The notes below the pieces were generated by a model. The model saw nothing but the letters and a program-made list of their open reading frames with translations. It was not told the origin of the DNA and ran no database searches. Position numbers and translations under genes: made by a program. This document shows positions 14,101 to 26,084 of a stretch of DNA of 64,000 nt, in pieces. Origin of the DNA: Aselliscus stoliczkanus (lineage: Eukaryota; Chordata; Mammalia; Chiroptera; Hipposideridae); contig CM066741.1 in the NCBI GenBank assembly GCA_033961575.1, positions 997,715 through 1,061,714 on the forward strand, written 5' to 3'. The first letter of the stretch is position 1. Every line of letters starts with the position of its first letter.

Positions 14101-15345
14101 CCCGGCTAACAGCTCCCAGAGTGGGCCTACTCACTCCATCTGGAATCCCTCTCCCCTCAGATCTCTTCAGTAGCTTCTGTGATCCTTAGAACAATCCCTT
14201 CACTCGTATCTCAGGGTCTCATTTCTACACCTTCCAATCTAGTTCCAAAATTTTCTGAGGTAAACCCAGTGGCCAAAACCCCGTGAAGAGCCCACAGCTA
14301 CCACCCCCTCTGGAAGCTCCTGCCCAACATTCCCGCCCCTGCCCTGCGCCCCTCCCCGCCACACACTCTACCACGCGGCTATGGACGCCCACCTCTGAGG
14401 TCATTCTGCGTGGAGTCCTCTGCTGCTCGGCTCCTTGCCCACTCGGGTCACTCCTAGTCTAAGAACTTCTGCGTGCCCCTGGCCTGCTCTCGGCTCGGAC
14501 AGTCCCCGACCCACCAATGCTGTACCCACTGTTTCTCCCCATGACGTGACATGGCAGGAAGGTGCTGGGGTCTATACCCAGCTCCCAGCAGCGGCCCGGC
14601 ACACAGGGGGACGCACTGAAAGCTAAAGTCATAGCTTTCCACTAGAATACAGAAATGGACTGGCATGCCACTGGGTCTATTTTCAGAACTTTGAAGGTCC
14701 CTGAAACCCTGACCCACAGGAGATGAGCGTCAGCTTAGTTAACTGTCATAAGCCTTTAGTAGTAACTTGTAAAAATCTTTATAATTATGGAAGCAATCTT
14801 TTCATTTTCTGCAATTTGTATTTTTTTAGTTACAACATACTGGCTAGAGATCTTGTGCAACAAATCAGGCCAGGTACCAGATAAAAAGGGAAAGGGAAAC
14901 TGAGATTCTATTTCCGAGTGTGTGGGTTACTATTTCCTTTATAACCATATTCCTGTATTACTTTATTTCCTATTGTGTTTATGTGTTACATCATCTCATT
15001 TAATTCAACGCTCATTTTGCACAACGCAAGAAGCCTGAAGCCCAGAGACGCTGACCATGCCCTGTGCAGGCCGAGCAGCGGCTCACCGAAAGAGGAAGAC
15101 CTACAGAAAACACTTACCTTTGAGAAAACGACTGGCAAGATTAAATAACTACACATTAAATTAATTAAATTGTACACACTTGGCAAGTTACTACATATGC
15201 ATATTCAAAGACATTAAATATTAAAATGAAACTCCACTGAAGTTCAAACATTAAATCAAAGGCTTTAAAAAATCCAATAAGAGTAACTTTCTTTTTGAAT
15301 CTGTTTAAACTGCTTAATATAAATAATTATTTATACATATACTAC

Positions 15346-15433
15346 CTTCTTTTGAGCAGCTTCCTTCTTTTTCTTGTCGTCTTTTTTCTTTTTCTTTTCT
15401 TCCATCAACTGTTCTTCTTCTTGCACTAAATTC
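15346..15433 (-). CDS. TNRC6A: TNRC6A coding exon 3 (Glu/Lys-rich segment)
   Basis: This 88-bp exon has acceptor GTTCAG (ending 15434) and donor GTAGTA (15345-15344) on the minus strand. The first base completes an Arg codon from exon 2. The following 29 codons read [12 protein letters not shown], then a run of five Lys, DD, four Lys, EAAQKK. Human TNRC6A has [19 protein letters not shown]..., so identity is almost complete over this conserved stretch. TNRC6B has a similar but clearly less close segment, which is why TNRC6A is preferred. The exon ends in phase 0; in human the protein continues with ATEQKIK. That next exon was not found in the window. The segment is highly charged and likely helical or disordered, upstream of the Argonaute-binding GW repeats. 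Confidence 0.94.
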
Positions 15434-17864
15434 CTGAACCACACAGTTGCAGTTAAGTTTCCCAAACGCATGAGGAGTAAAAAGCATGTAGCACACATTC
15501 ATTTTCACTCTTATTGGAAGTAAAGACATGGCAAATTATTCTTTCATCATTCACTGAACAAACAGAAGCTGCCACTTCAATCTGAGGGCACAGCCACCAC
15601 GCGGTCATCTTCCCTAGTACGTCACAAGCAGTGGAGCATTTTTCTTAATGGCACACCAAAGAAGACATCCTAAAACGAGCACGTGTGACAGCGGGACACA
15701 AGCCCCTGCCTCTGGTTCTGGGATGTGAGCAACATCCCACCTGGCTTGCGGCCCCAACAGCCAGTCAGCAGTGGCCAGTGGCAGCGCCTGGAGCCCCCCC
15801 CACCCTCTCCTCCCAGGCATCTGGGGTGTCTGGCTTTCCTCGCTCTAAAAAGCTTTGTCAGTAGGCTTAGAACACAAGTTACTCATACTAGATGCTTTTC
15901 AGCACTACAACCACTTCAGATTCTATAAACATTCCCAAGTATTCTAGAAGGAGGGGAAACAACATGCACTCGTTTCGTAAGCTCGCTCCAGAGCTCACAT
16001 CCCCAGCACGCAAGGCTGCCCTCTGGCTCGGGACCCTGGACCGACGCCGAAGGTGTCCGCTCTTCCTTTCCTCTCTGCTTGACCCACGGGAGGAAGGAAG
16101 GACTCGACACCGGGAACCTTCCAGGGCCGTGTGCTGTCCCCCGGGGGCGCCAGCTCAGCTTCAAGGTCAGCAGTGGGGAGATCAGGCAGGACACCTCCTC
16201 AGCCCCTCCATGCGGTCCCGTCCCCGCCTACACAGCCACAGGTGGCAACCGCATCTGAATCCAGTAAAGCCAGAGAAGCTGCCTCTAAAGTGACAGCCCT
16301 TGGGGCTCAGGCACTGGTGGGCGCCCCGGGTCACAGCCCTGCTAAGGCAGAGCCTGCACCCCCTTCCACCGCGGCCTAGGCTGAAGCCCGCCCACAACAC
16401 GTCTCACTCCAACAGCCGAGCCTCGGCCCTCCCGTAGAGGGGGACACCTCCTGGGAGTTGGGGGGAGCTCACCCCAGTTACCTGCACTGACCATGGTGGA
16501 GTATAGACCCTAAACCTTCCTGCAGAGTATCAACAGGCAACCCCAAATCATCAGATACTCGAGGAAAACCCACACACAGAGAGAAAGCTCCTCCCTCTGC
16601 CCTGAGGAAGCTTCCCGATGGGCGTGCGGCGTGCCAGGCAGACCTGGTGCGTTCCAGGGCAGAGCTAGAAGCTGAGAGGCAGCAGGTCCGTCAGAGCCGC
16701 AGGGCTGTAGGCAGTGACACCGCAGAGGCCGACGGGGAACGCTAACGAGTGACGTGATGCATGCCTGACGGTCACTTAGCACAGTGAGGTACGCCACAGC
16801 AAGAACCCCTTAGAAGGTGGGAGGCGAGCAGGGTAGCTTGCTCTATTTCATGGCCATTTGTTCCACGGAGAGCTGCCCGGTGGCTCACAGAGCAGTGACA
16901 CAGACGGATGCCCGCAGCGTCAACACAACTCACTCCCGTTGCCACCTAGAAAGGTAAGGATCGAGCAGCCACAGCAGGCAAGGGGGGTATGATCTGTACA
17001 CAGAGGTGACAACGTGGCACTTCTGTCATGTCACGTCCAAAGCTAAGCTCTAAGACCCCTTCCCCGGCCTCGGTTTCGGGGTGACATTGGGGTGACTTGC
17101 TGTGAGCATCAGCCTCGGACGTTTTTATAAGGATTAAGTGACGAGTGGTCCCTGAGCACAATGCCTCCAGTGGGCAGCCGTGCCTCATGGGGAGCCCTGT
17201 CACCGGTTCTCGAGGGCGCCCAACAGGCTCCTTATCCCGCCCGTGCCACGACACTGTGGGCGCTCAGGCGGAACCCTCCGGAACTGTTCCCTGGGGGTCA
17301 CAGGCAGTCCGTGTCCACTCCTGTCCCAGGTCATTGCCATTTTACTCTCCGGGTGCTCCCTTACTGGTTACCTGTAGTCTTTGCTCTCGTCTCAAACTTT
17401 ATCCTGAAGGCTTTTTGATAAGGTAGCAAGGGTCTCTAGAACTTAAAAGATGTACATTTCCTCTCAAGGGAACGCTCCAGTATCAGCCGACACGGCAAGC
17501 CCCGGGGAGACAAGTTCTGGCTGACACTGTCATCAAGGCCACTTGTCACTCTTGCCGCACCTCCTCTTTCAGAAAGCCCATGGAGGAAGCAGAAATACAC
17601 CACCTGGGCCCAAGCATGTCAGGGTTCAGATTCAAACGCTAGGAGAGGCTCACTTAGGCCAGCCGACGCCCGTTTACCACGTCTGGGGGACGGAGTAGGA
17701 CAGCGGGTCAGCCAGGGCTCCAGGGCCCATCTCTGGACACAGGCCCACAAAGGCCACACTGCAGCCAGCATCACTGGTCCCGTGAGGCCTGGCAGCCGGA
17801 GCCCTCCACTCTGCGGGGCCTGGAACTGGAAATTAGGGTACACCTCCAACCGGTCAGTGACCGT

Positions 17865-18010
17865 GCTGAGTACCTGATGTGTGTTTTCCCATGTAATGGG
17901 CACCTCTTCCAAGATGACAGGTAAATATATTTCTTTTTTACGGAAGAAGAAACCAAAGCTCAGAAAGGATAAGTGACTTCTCCAGGATTGAAACCAGCTT
18001 CTCAAAATCA
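17865..18010 (-). repeat. MIR-type repeat, antisense
   Basis: GAAACCAAAGCTCAGAAAGG followed by AAGTGACTTCTCCAGGATTG is the antisense MIR core. Confidence 0.65.
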
Positions 18011-18523
18011 GGCTCTTCCCTTCCCCCACAGCACAAAGCCCCCAAGGAAAGTGCCGGAATAAAAGCTTTTCCTCAGCCAGGTGAAGTGGCTCACCTTCCT
18101 GCTTCTATCCTTTCCCCAGACGGTGTGCCTCCACGGCCCTTTCTGAGCTCCTCCCCCCCACCCCCCACAGGAACACTGGTAACAGAAGGTATTGCAGGAA
18201 AGACCAAGTAGCCGAGCTCCACAAACGCTGGGGAGTGCGCCCAGCAGCAAGAACAGGAAAAGGCTCAAAGCCGAGCCCTGGGCAGCCTCCGGTGTGCACC
18301 AGAGGGGTCAGGCCCTGGTCATCCAGAGCGCTATTTCAGTATTTTTATTATGTGAATGTCTGTGGGAAGGTGATGTGGGAGAAACAACTAGACCATAACT
18401 TGTAAGGTCCCACATTTGAGGAAATCATTAGCCTTTATTTTTTTTTTTTAAGGAGAAAGAAATAGGAAGACATCTAGAAAGCAATCAGAAATGAGCAAAA
18501 ATGGCCTTAAAAAAAACTCATTG

Positions 18524-18712
18524 GAGGTGGCTAGTTAGCTCAGGTGGTTAGAGCGCAGGCTCATAATACCAAGGTTCCAGGTTCGATCCCCACATGGGCC
18601 AAGGAGCTGTGCCCTCCACAACTAGATTGAAACAACTACTTGACTTGGAGCTGATGGGTCCTGGAAAAACACACTGTTCCCCAATAAAATTTCTAAAAAT
18701 AAATAAATAAGT
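18524..18712 (+). repeat. Rhin-1-like monomeric SINE
   Basis: An intact tRNA-like head with A box in TAGCTCAGGTGG and B box GGTTCGATCCC, a body with CTCCACAACTAGATTGAA, and a tail ending CTGTTCCCCAATAAAAT. AAAAACTCAT is duplicated on both sides. This is the reference copy for comparison with the longer family. Confidence 0.9.
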
Positions 18713-19019
18713 AAAAACTCATCAGGAGTAACAGCAGGTGCATGACAGAATACATAGGAAACTATCGCTTGTGTAAAAAATCAAGAAAGAAGACACGTAT
18801 TCATAGTTACCTGTATTTGTATAAAATGACTGAAAAAACACCTAAGAAAGGAGGTGATGGGGAAGGGGGTGTGAGGGGGCCTAGGAACTAGGCAGGAGGA
18901 CTGGAAATTAGGGGGCCCAACTAGAGGAAAGGAGACCTCACTGTATAAACCTTTTGATACAGTTTAATTTCTGAGCCATGTAATAAAAAAATTAAATATT
19001 AAAACTTTTTTCAAGTATG

Positions 19020-19318
19020 AATATTAACTGAGTGGATTTAATATTTAAAAGGTGAAAGGCTGTGCTGTTTCTCGTTTGCTGGGAGAATCAGTCATGAGTG
19101 CGTGCTATCTTTTGTTAGATTTCTGTATCTATCAAAATGATTATATGATTTTTTGGTCTTTTGATGGCTGATCTGATGAACTATACCGATGGGTTTTCTA
19201 ATATTGAAACAAACCTGCATTTGCTAGATAAACCCAATCCAGGATTTATTTTTTTTCATAAGTTGATGACTTTTCTTTCCAATAAATGCAAATTAAAACT
19301 TTAATACTATACTATTTC
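19020..19318 (-). repeat. L1 LINE ORF2 fragment, antisense
   Basis: The plus strand shows TTTGTTAGATTTCTGTATC and ACAAACCTGCATTTGCTAGA, antisense to the L1 reverse-transcriptase region. Confidence 0.65.
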
Positions 19319-19319
19319 T

Positions 19320-19643
19320 TAAAAAAAATTTTATTGGGGAACAGTGTGTTTTTTTCCAGGACCCATCAGCTCCAAGTCAAGTCACTGTCTTCAATCTAGT
19401 TGCAGGAGGCACAGCCCACCTTCCCACGCGGGAATCAAACCGGCAACCCTGTTGTTGAGAGCACACACTCTAGCCAACTGAGCCATCTAGCCACCCACTG
19501 GCAGCTTATCGACAGCTCAGCTCAAGTCACTGTCTTCAATCCAGCTGTGGAAGGCACAGCTCACTGGCCCATGTGGGAATCGAACTGGCAACCTTGTTGT
19601 TCAGAGCACGCACTCTAACCAACTGAGCCACCCAGCCGCCCCT
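19320..19643 (-). repeat. Dimeric Rhin-1-like SINE
   Basis: Read on the minus strand, two tRNA-like heads occur in tandem. The first is near 19,640-19,560 and the second near 19,495-19,420, each with GGCTCAGTTGG and a GGTTCGATT-type B box (GGTTTGATT in the second). They are followed by one body and the tail CTGTTCCCCAATAAAAT. Confidence 0.85.
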
Positions 19644-20432
19644 ACACCATTTTTTAAACCCATTTAATTGGCAAAAAATGTTCAAGAGTAATACTATCCA
19701 GTGCCGGCAAGAATAATAGTTAAGTGGTTCTCATATATTGCCGGTAGAGAACGCCTAAAGCTTCTGGGAAAGTACCGTGGCAATGGCTTTACAATGAAAG
19801 CTGCACATATTCTAAGCAGCCACCCCACTCTCCGGCATGCAGCTGACAACAAGAAAGCCCAAGTACACCAGGCCGTTTCCCAAGGGCCGGAAAGCAGAAA
19901 ACCTGAAGTGTCCATCAGCACAGACATGCTCTACGAGAGCACAGCAGTGTAGGGAAAGGAGCCCACCTGTTCAGACACATTGTTAAATGGGGGGAACGCA
20001 AGCCGCAGGGCTGTGAACAATGCCATTCATGTTTTTTTAAGTTGTCTGTTTGTATATCTTCATACAAATGTAGAGGAAGACAAGCAAATACCCTCCTGAA
20101 CTTTGAACATCAGAGTAACCTCACAACTGGACTAAGGATTGAGAGAAATTAGGGTTTTTTTGAAGTACATCTCTATTTAAAATGCTATAGTAAGCATGCA
20201 TTGTTTCTGTAAATTAGTACAAAAGACTTTAAATACTATAATGTCTAGGATTTGCTTTTAGTACTTTAGACCCCACCCCACCCCCAAAAAAGGAAAAGAG
20301 GAAAATGACTCAGGACTGACAAAACGTTGGCAATGGCTGAAGCGGGGTGAGAGGGGGGCTCCTCCAGCTGTGCAGTCCGATTGGTGTGTGTCTGAAGCTT
20401 CCGTAACAAAAGACAAACACAACACACCTCCA

Positions 20433-20852
20433 GGGCCGCCTCAGTGGCCTGCAGGTTGAGCTGGCTTGATTCGGATCCCACATGAGGGCCAGTGACACTC
20501 CCCTCTACAGCTAAGATGGTGAACAACAGCTCCACCTGGAGCTGGGCTGCTGTGAGTCCCCGGGACGGCATAGCTGCAGACCCTGCTGCAGTGGGCTGCC
20601 ATAGGCTACAGTGAGCGGCCGGCAGCCGGAGTGAGCTGCCAATAGCCGCGGTGAGCGGCCGTCCAGAGGCCGGCGACTGATCTGCCTCATCCGGGAAGAG
20701 CGCAATGACGATACCAACGTGGGCCAGTGAAGTGACGTCCTCCACAACTAGACTGAAGAACAAAAGGACAGCAACTTGTCTGTACCCCTTCCCTGGTTCC
20801 CCAACACTGTTCCCCTCCCCCAATTCCCCAATAAAATCTTAAAAAAACAACA
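20433..20852 (+). repeat. Young tRNA-SINE, long (composite) form
   Basis: About 420 bases ending TTCCCCAATAAAATCTT plus A-rich tail. A perfect 14-base target-site duplication, ACAACACACCTCCA, is at 20419-20432 and 20853-20866. The head is partly degraded, but the middle and 3' part match the other long copies closely. Confidence 0.93.
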
Positions 20853-23417
20853 ACAACACACCTCCACACCAATGATGAAAGGCAACCAGGCCCGAAATTG
20901 GAGAAAAAGGAAGCACAGGTGGGTGATGACCAGGGTCTTGGGAGCAGGAAAAGCTGGTAAGGCCAGGGCCCACGGGGACAGCGGGACGCACCGGGCCTGC
21001 ACTGTCCCTCCTGGGTCTGCTCTCCCTGAGGTTTACCAGGCAGGTTTCTACACTCCCCCCGGGCCTCATGGAAAGTAATCGCTTCCAAAGGGTGTTCTTC
21101 AACTGCTGTTGGAAGCAGGGGCTACTCAAGCCCTCTGCTGAGCCATCTGGGGGAATCTATTAACATTCAGTGTCTCAAGTCTTTATGTGTATGACCCATC
21201 GATTCCAATCTAAGCATCCAGAAAGGGAACTGAACAAAAAACAGAAACAAAACCCCCTGCAAACGAGCCTGCCAGCCAATCAGTGGAGAAGTTCCACCAG
21301 CCACACAGACTTGTGCCCTGGGCGCAGAAAGAGGTGGGCCTGCGAGACGACTGCGAGCTGGTCCCGGCTGGTGTCAAGGAACTCGGGCTTCGGGGAGATC
21401 CCGCCATTCCGGAGACGGTCCCAGCCACGTGGGTCACACTGGGCAGAGGATGCCTAACCAGCCGCTGCAGAAACCGCGGGCCCTCCCTTTGGGCGAGTGT
21501 TTCTTACAGACATTCGACACACGCTGTCGAGCTGGGTGCTGGAGGAGTGAAGCGCAGCCTGTGCGACACCCGGGGAAGAGCGCCTGGCAGCCTGCGCCTG
21601 GCTTCCTCTGGGTCCCGCCTGCCTTTCCCCTCCGCTGGTTCTGCTCTGCAGGCTCTCGCTGGGATGACTCAGGAGGATGTCCACGTGCCAACGGAGAGTC
21701 CTGCGGGTCTTCCCAGTAAACAGCCAACCCTGCGGGTGGTCAAGACCCCACCCCCCCACCCCCGCCCCGCAACAAACACAGCTTTACAGAGAGCGAGCCT
21801 AGGACACACTGCTGAGTCAAAGAGGTCAAGGTCCGGGCTGGCGTATCATGTTAGGAAAACAAACAGAAACCCTGTTAAAAAAGCCACCTTCTCCACTGCA
21901 CAGTAAGGAAGCAGAGGCAGCAGACGCTCAAGGCACCTGGCTGAGACCACTCTGCATCCAGGTTGTTTAATAAGAACCTGCACAACATTTAATCAATCAA
22001 CCAAAAGGCACGTACTCAGGGACTCCTACAAGCCAAGCAGTCTGTAGTGCACGGACAACCCAAGTAGGAAACGTGACTTTCAACTACAATTCTTTGGGAA
22101 CCACCACTGAACACACTAACTAAGGAAGCACACGGCCGTGTGCAGGGGCTGTCATCCAGCGCGGAGAGGCGGACGTGCCTCCGGAAGGCTTCCTCTCGCT
22201 GCGCCTTTTCAGGGGAGGAGACCACAGCAGCCTGGGCACCGCACAGCACGGAGACCGTCAGCATGGTGGCTGCAGAACCCACTACTGCCGTGGATGAAAC
22301 ACGGGAGGAAATGCTGGCGAGAAGCAAAAAATCAATCTGCTAAATAAACAGGGTGAGAAGACCGCTGCTAACCCAAGTCAGTGAGTAACGTCCACAGCCC
22401 TGATGGCCGCAGGAACGGAAAGCAAGGACAGATCCCAGAGAGCCGCAAGCAACAAGAGCAGCTGACATCACGAACAAGAATGGCAAAAGAGAGGCATGCA
22501 TTAATGACAACTCCAGGTTTTAGAAAACAAAGCATCTTAAACGGAGACTCCACTGTCAGAAATAATAATGGGACAAGGGGCAGATGTCTCTACCCGGCTT
22601 CCAACAAGACAACACAGGGCACTTGGTCAGAAGGCACAGCTAGCCCATCAGTCAGCCACGGCCCACACCCCAGCTCACTGGCACACAGAAGCTAGTTTAC
22701 ACAAGAGAGTTAAAAAAACACGTTTCACATTTTCTGCCAAAACGTCCTGCGCCTACCTTCCCCCTTGCACTTTCATTCTCCTTTTTCCCAGCCTGCCTGC
22801 TTCCTTTCTCTATCTGCTTGCCGACAACACCCCGTTCTTTTTTCCTCCTCTGGTTCTCCTGCGCTGAAATTAATCACCAAACCCAGCCGAGCACTGCACA
22901 ACAGGAAGCCACTGGTAACTTTGAAAACTCTAGCTCACCAGATAGGAGAAATGGAAACCCACTGCAGCAAAAATAGCTTAGAGTGAAGTCAAGGGTTTAG
23001 ATAACTTTTCAAATACTTTGGCAGTGATATAAAGCGAAACGGAAAAAAAAGAAAGGTTTTGGGATTTTTTTTTTTAAAGACTCGTACCTACTTGGAGGTA
23101 GAAAGGGGTTGAGAAATAAAAGGATCAGAGGAGGTGTTAACAGATGAGAAGTTAGCTTACAGTCACAGGGAGTTCATCTGCATAAGGACTGAAGCAGTTA
23201 AATAAAATTGGTACATCATAAAGGAATACAACGCAGCCATCAAACAGAGAAACGAGCTCTCCATGTTCTGGCACGAAGGGTGCGGAAGGTGGGAAGACAG
23301 CACTAAGGGTCAGCACCCCACCTTTGCATTAAAGGGGGGACAATACACCTGGAACTAATGAAAATAATAATAATAACTGTCAACGTAAAGAAGGGGGACG
23401 AGATAAGAACACATATC

Positions 23418-23850
23418 CCGGACCGGCTGAGTGGCGCGGTGGTTAAGCGCTGGCTAAGCCAGCAGCCCCGGTTCGGGTCCCACATATGAGGGCCAGTGAC
23501 ACTGCCCTCTACAGCTAAGGTGGCGAATAGCAGCTCCACCTGGAGCTGGGCTGTGCGAGCCCCAGCGACGGTGTAGGCTGCAGCCCCTGCTGCAGTGGGC
23601 TGCCATAGGCTGCAGTGAATGGCCGGCAGCCAGCGTGAGCGGCCAGCAGCCGATGTGAGTTGCCAAGAGCCTCTGTGAGCTGCCGTCCAGAGGCTGGCAA
23701 CCGATCTGTCTCATCCAGGAAGATCGCAATGATGATACCAACATGGACCAGTGAAGCAACGTCCTCCACAACTAGACTGAAGAACAAAAGGACAGCAACT
23801 TGTCTGTTCCCCTTCCCCGGTTCCCCAATAAAATCTTTTAAAAAAAAAAA
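23418..23850 (+). repeat. Young tRNA-SINE, long form
   Basis: Complete head (GGACCGGCTGAGTGGCGCGG), GC-rich middle, Rhin-like 3' half and AATAAAATC tail. No clear target-site duplication was found. Confidence 0.92.
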
Positions 23851-24407
23851 GCTACGGTTGAAGACACTTGGTGAGATTAGAAATTTTAGAAAATAAATGC
23901 CCCACCATAGTGACAGAAGCACCCTACAGTTTACAAAGCACTCAGGGATATTATCCACTTTGAAGCCACAACCCTGCAACATGCAGCTGGTCTGACCCCC
24001 ACTGTGACAGAGACGTTTGGGATCAGACGTCCATGGCTTATAGGGCACACGGCAGTGGTGGGACGGCCCCATCTGGCTCCTAAACCGCCCTCCTACATCC
24101 TATTCCTCGGGTGAACTTAATTACTAGTTCCATTTCAACTCATACAGACTTCAACCTTGACCTCTCATTAAACAATGCTCATTTTCCAATAATTTCAGAT
24201 GTTAATCTCACTCTTCCAAATAGAGCTAACTACAGCTCTGGGGACAAAGACCAGTTCTACTGGTACTGTCCTCCCAGCCCTGGGCACTCAGTTCAGTGCC
24301 CACGCTGCTCCCCTGCTTTCACGAGCCCTCTGGCCCCTGGCCACCGCGGAAGTGCACTCTGCAGCCCTCCACCTCATTCTGCTTCTTCGAGGACCAGCTG
24401 GCACCCA

Positions 24408-24750
24408 CACCCCGATTCACACGGGCGTCACGCGCAGCAGAGCGCACAGTGCCGAGCGCGGGCTCCAAGGCCAGGGAGAAGCTGCCTGCCGAGCCGGCAC
24501 CCTGCTCAGTGTCTCTCCAGCCTTCGTCTCCTCACCTGGGAGAGGCCCGCGAGGGGCTGCTGAGAAAGAAGAGTACAGTCGGCGACGCCAGGGAAGCGCC
24601 TAACGGCCACACGCCGGGGCGCACTGAGGTCAGCTGCAGACACGAGGCGCAGAGCTGCCCTGGGCCGAGGGGAGGAGAGACTAGGCCGCCATCGACGAAG
24701 GGGGAGCGCACAGGAGGGAAGCGAGGTGGCGAGGACCCGGAGAAAAGGGG
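24408..24750. other. CpG-dense block inside TNRC6A intron 2
   Basis: A hand count gives about 32 CpG in roughly 340 bases at about 65% G+C. The observed/expected ratio is therefore near 0.8-0.9, unlike the flanking intron. The block sits just before an L1 3' fragment (from about 24,780). It contains no exon or repeat I recognise. Confidence 0.55.
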
Positions 24751-24779
24751 GCCCTCGCGCCTGCTGCTGGGGCTGCACC

Positions 24780-25340
24780 TACTATGGAGGGTCCTCAGAA
24801 AACCACAAAGACACCTGCCAACAGCCCAGCAAACCCACATCTGGGCACACGTCCAAAGGGCATGAAAGCGGGATACCGGAAGAGAGCTGCCCGCTCCTGT
24901 TTGCTGCAGCGCTTCTCACGCTGGCCAGGGTGTGGGAACCAGCTAGGTGTCTGTCAGCGGACAAAGTCGATGCGGTATAGACACGACAGAATAGTATTTA
25001 AGCAGGAGGAAGAAGAAAATCCTGCCATTTGCAGTAACAAGGATGGACCTTGAGGGAGCAATGCTAAATGGAATAAGTCAGAAAAGACAAATACTGTACA
25101 ATATCCCTTAGATGTGGAATCTAGAAGCAGAACTTGTAAAACCGGTGGTTACCAGGGGGTGAGGCCCCGGGAAGATGTTGTTAAAGGGTAAAACCTTACA
25201 ACCAGAAGAGGAGTAAGTTCCGGAGACCTAAGCAATGTAGCATATACTTCAAAGTTGCTCAGAGACTAGATCCTAACTGTTGCCAAGACAAAAAGAAATG
25301 GTAATTAACTGTGTGATATGACAAAGATGGCAGCTATGAT
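24780..25340 (+). repeat. L1 LINE 3' fragment
   Basis: Contains GCCATTTGCAGTAACAAGGA, ATGCTAAATGGAATAAGTCA and GGTGGTTACCAGGGGGTGAG, which are L1 ORF2 and 3' UTR landmarks. Confidence 0.85.
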
Positions 25341-25396
25341 TTGGTAGGACTCAGACGGGACTATTTAAATGTATCACATCAGCATGCTGTAATCTT

Positions 25397-25806
25397 TCTT
25401 TCTTTCTCTTTTTTTTTTTTTTTTAAAGATTTTATTGGGGAACCTGGGAAGGGGAACAGACAAGTTGCTGTCCTTTTGTCCTTCTGTCTAGTTGCGGAGG
25501 ACGTCGCTTCACTGGCCCATGTTGGTATCGTCATTGCGCTCTTCTCGGTTGAGGCAGATCAGTCACCGGCCTCTGGATGGCCACTCACCGTGGCTATTGG
25601 CAACTCACACCGGCTGCCGCCCACCCATTGCAGCAGGGGCTGCAGCTATGCTGTCCCGAGGACTCACAGCAGCCCAGCTCCAGGTGGAGCTGTTGTTCAC
25701 CATCTTAGCTGTAGAGGGCAGTGTCACTGGCCCTCATATGTGGGATCTGAACCGGGGCTGCTGGCATCCCAAGCCAGCTCTTAACCACTGCACCACTTGG
25801 CCAGCC
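25397..25806 (-). repeat. Young tRNA-SINE, long form, antisense
   Basis: The plus strand shows poly-T, then AAGATTTTATTGGGGAACC, running to the head complement CCACTTGGCCAG. The short duplication CTGTAATC flanks it. It lies in the same orientation as TNRC6A transcription. Confidence 0.92.
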
Positions 25807-26084
25807 CTGTAATCCTAAATGTACACAAAGTTAGATGTCAGTTATGCCTGTTTTAAAAAGCCATGCCACACAGGGCAGTGCCCTAACCACTGGGGGTAGA
25901 AAAGCAAATGGAATTGATTTTACTTGTTAATCATACCATTAAAAGCTGGAAAACATAGAAAAAAGTGAAAATGGAATTGAATATATAAAAACAATTATTT
26001 TAGCAGAATGAGGTAGCTCCAGACCCCAGATTCCAGAGTCCAAACCGGCCCAGCCAGGTACCAGGGACCCAAAAGAGGCGAAGA

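Larger units (their letters stand above)
1..15345 (-). other. TNRC6A: TNRC6A intron 3, left part (continues beyond window)
   Basis: The interval downstream of exon 3 in transcript order contains no recognised exon. The expected next exon, with a Gln-rich protein segment beginning ATEQKIK in human, is absent from all frames. It holds Tigger, MIR, L2 and young SINE copies. Stretches 2,100-3,940, 7,500-9,900 and 11,200-15,300 contain nothing I can name with support. Confidence 0.75.

Noticed and set aside
18524..18600. tRNA gene at the SINE head
   Set aside because: A and B boxes are present, but the sequence continues into a SINE body and A tail with target-site duplications. It is a tRNA-derived retroposon, not a tRNA gene.
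22016..22343. Possible processed pseudogene with MVAAEPTTAVDETREEML on the plus strand
   Set aside because: The peptide is not recognised. Frames are open on both strands, and there is no poly-A tail or target-site duplication.
25341..25812. Open frames of 106-147 codons (and similar ones near 20.3-20.8, 23.5-24.0, 27.3 and 41.7-42.0 kb)
   Set aside because: All are translations of the long SINE family, which happens to be open in two frames. Their similarity to each other reflects repeat copies, not a gene family.
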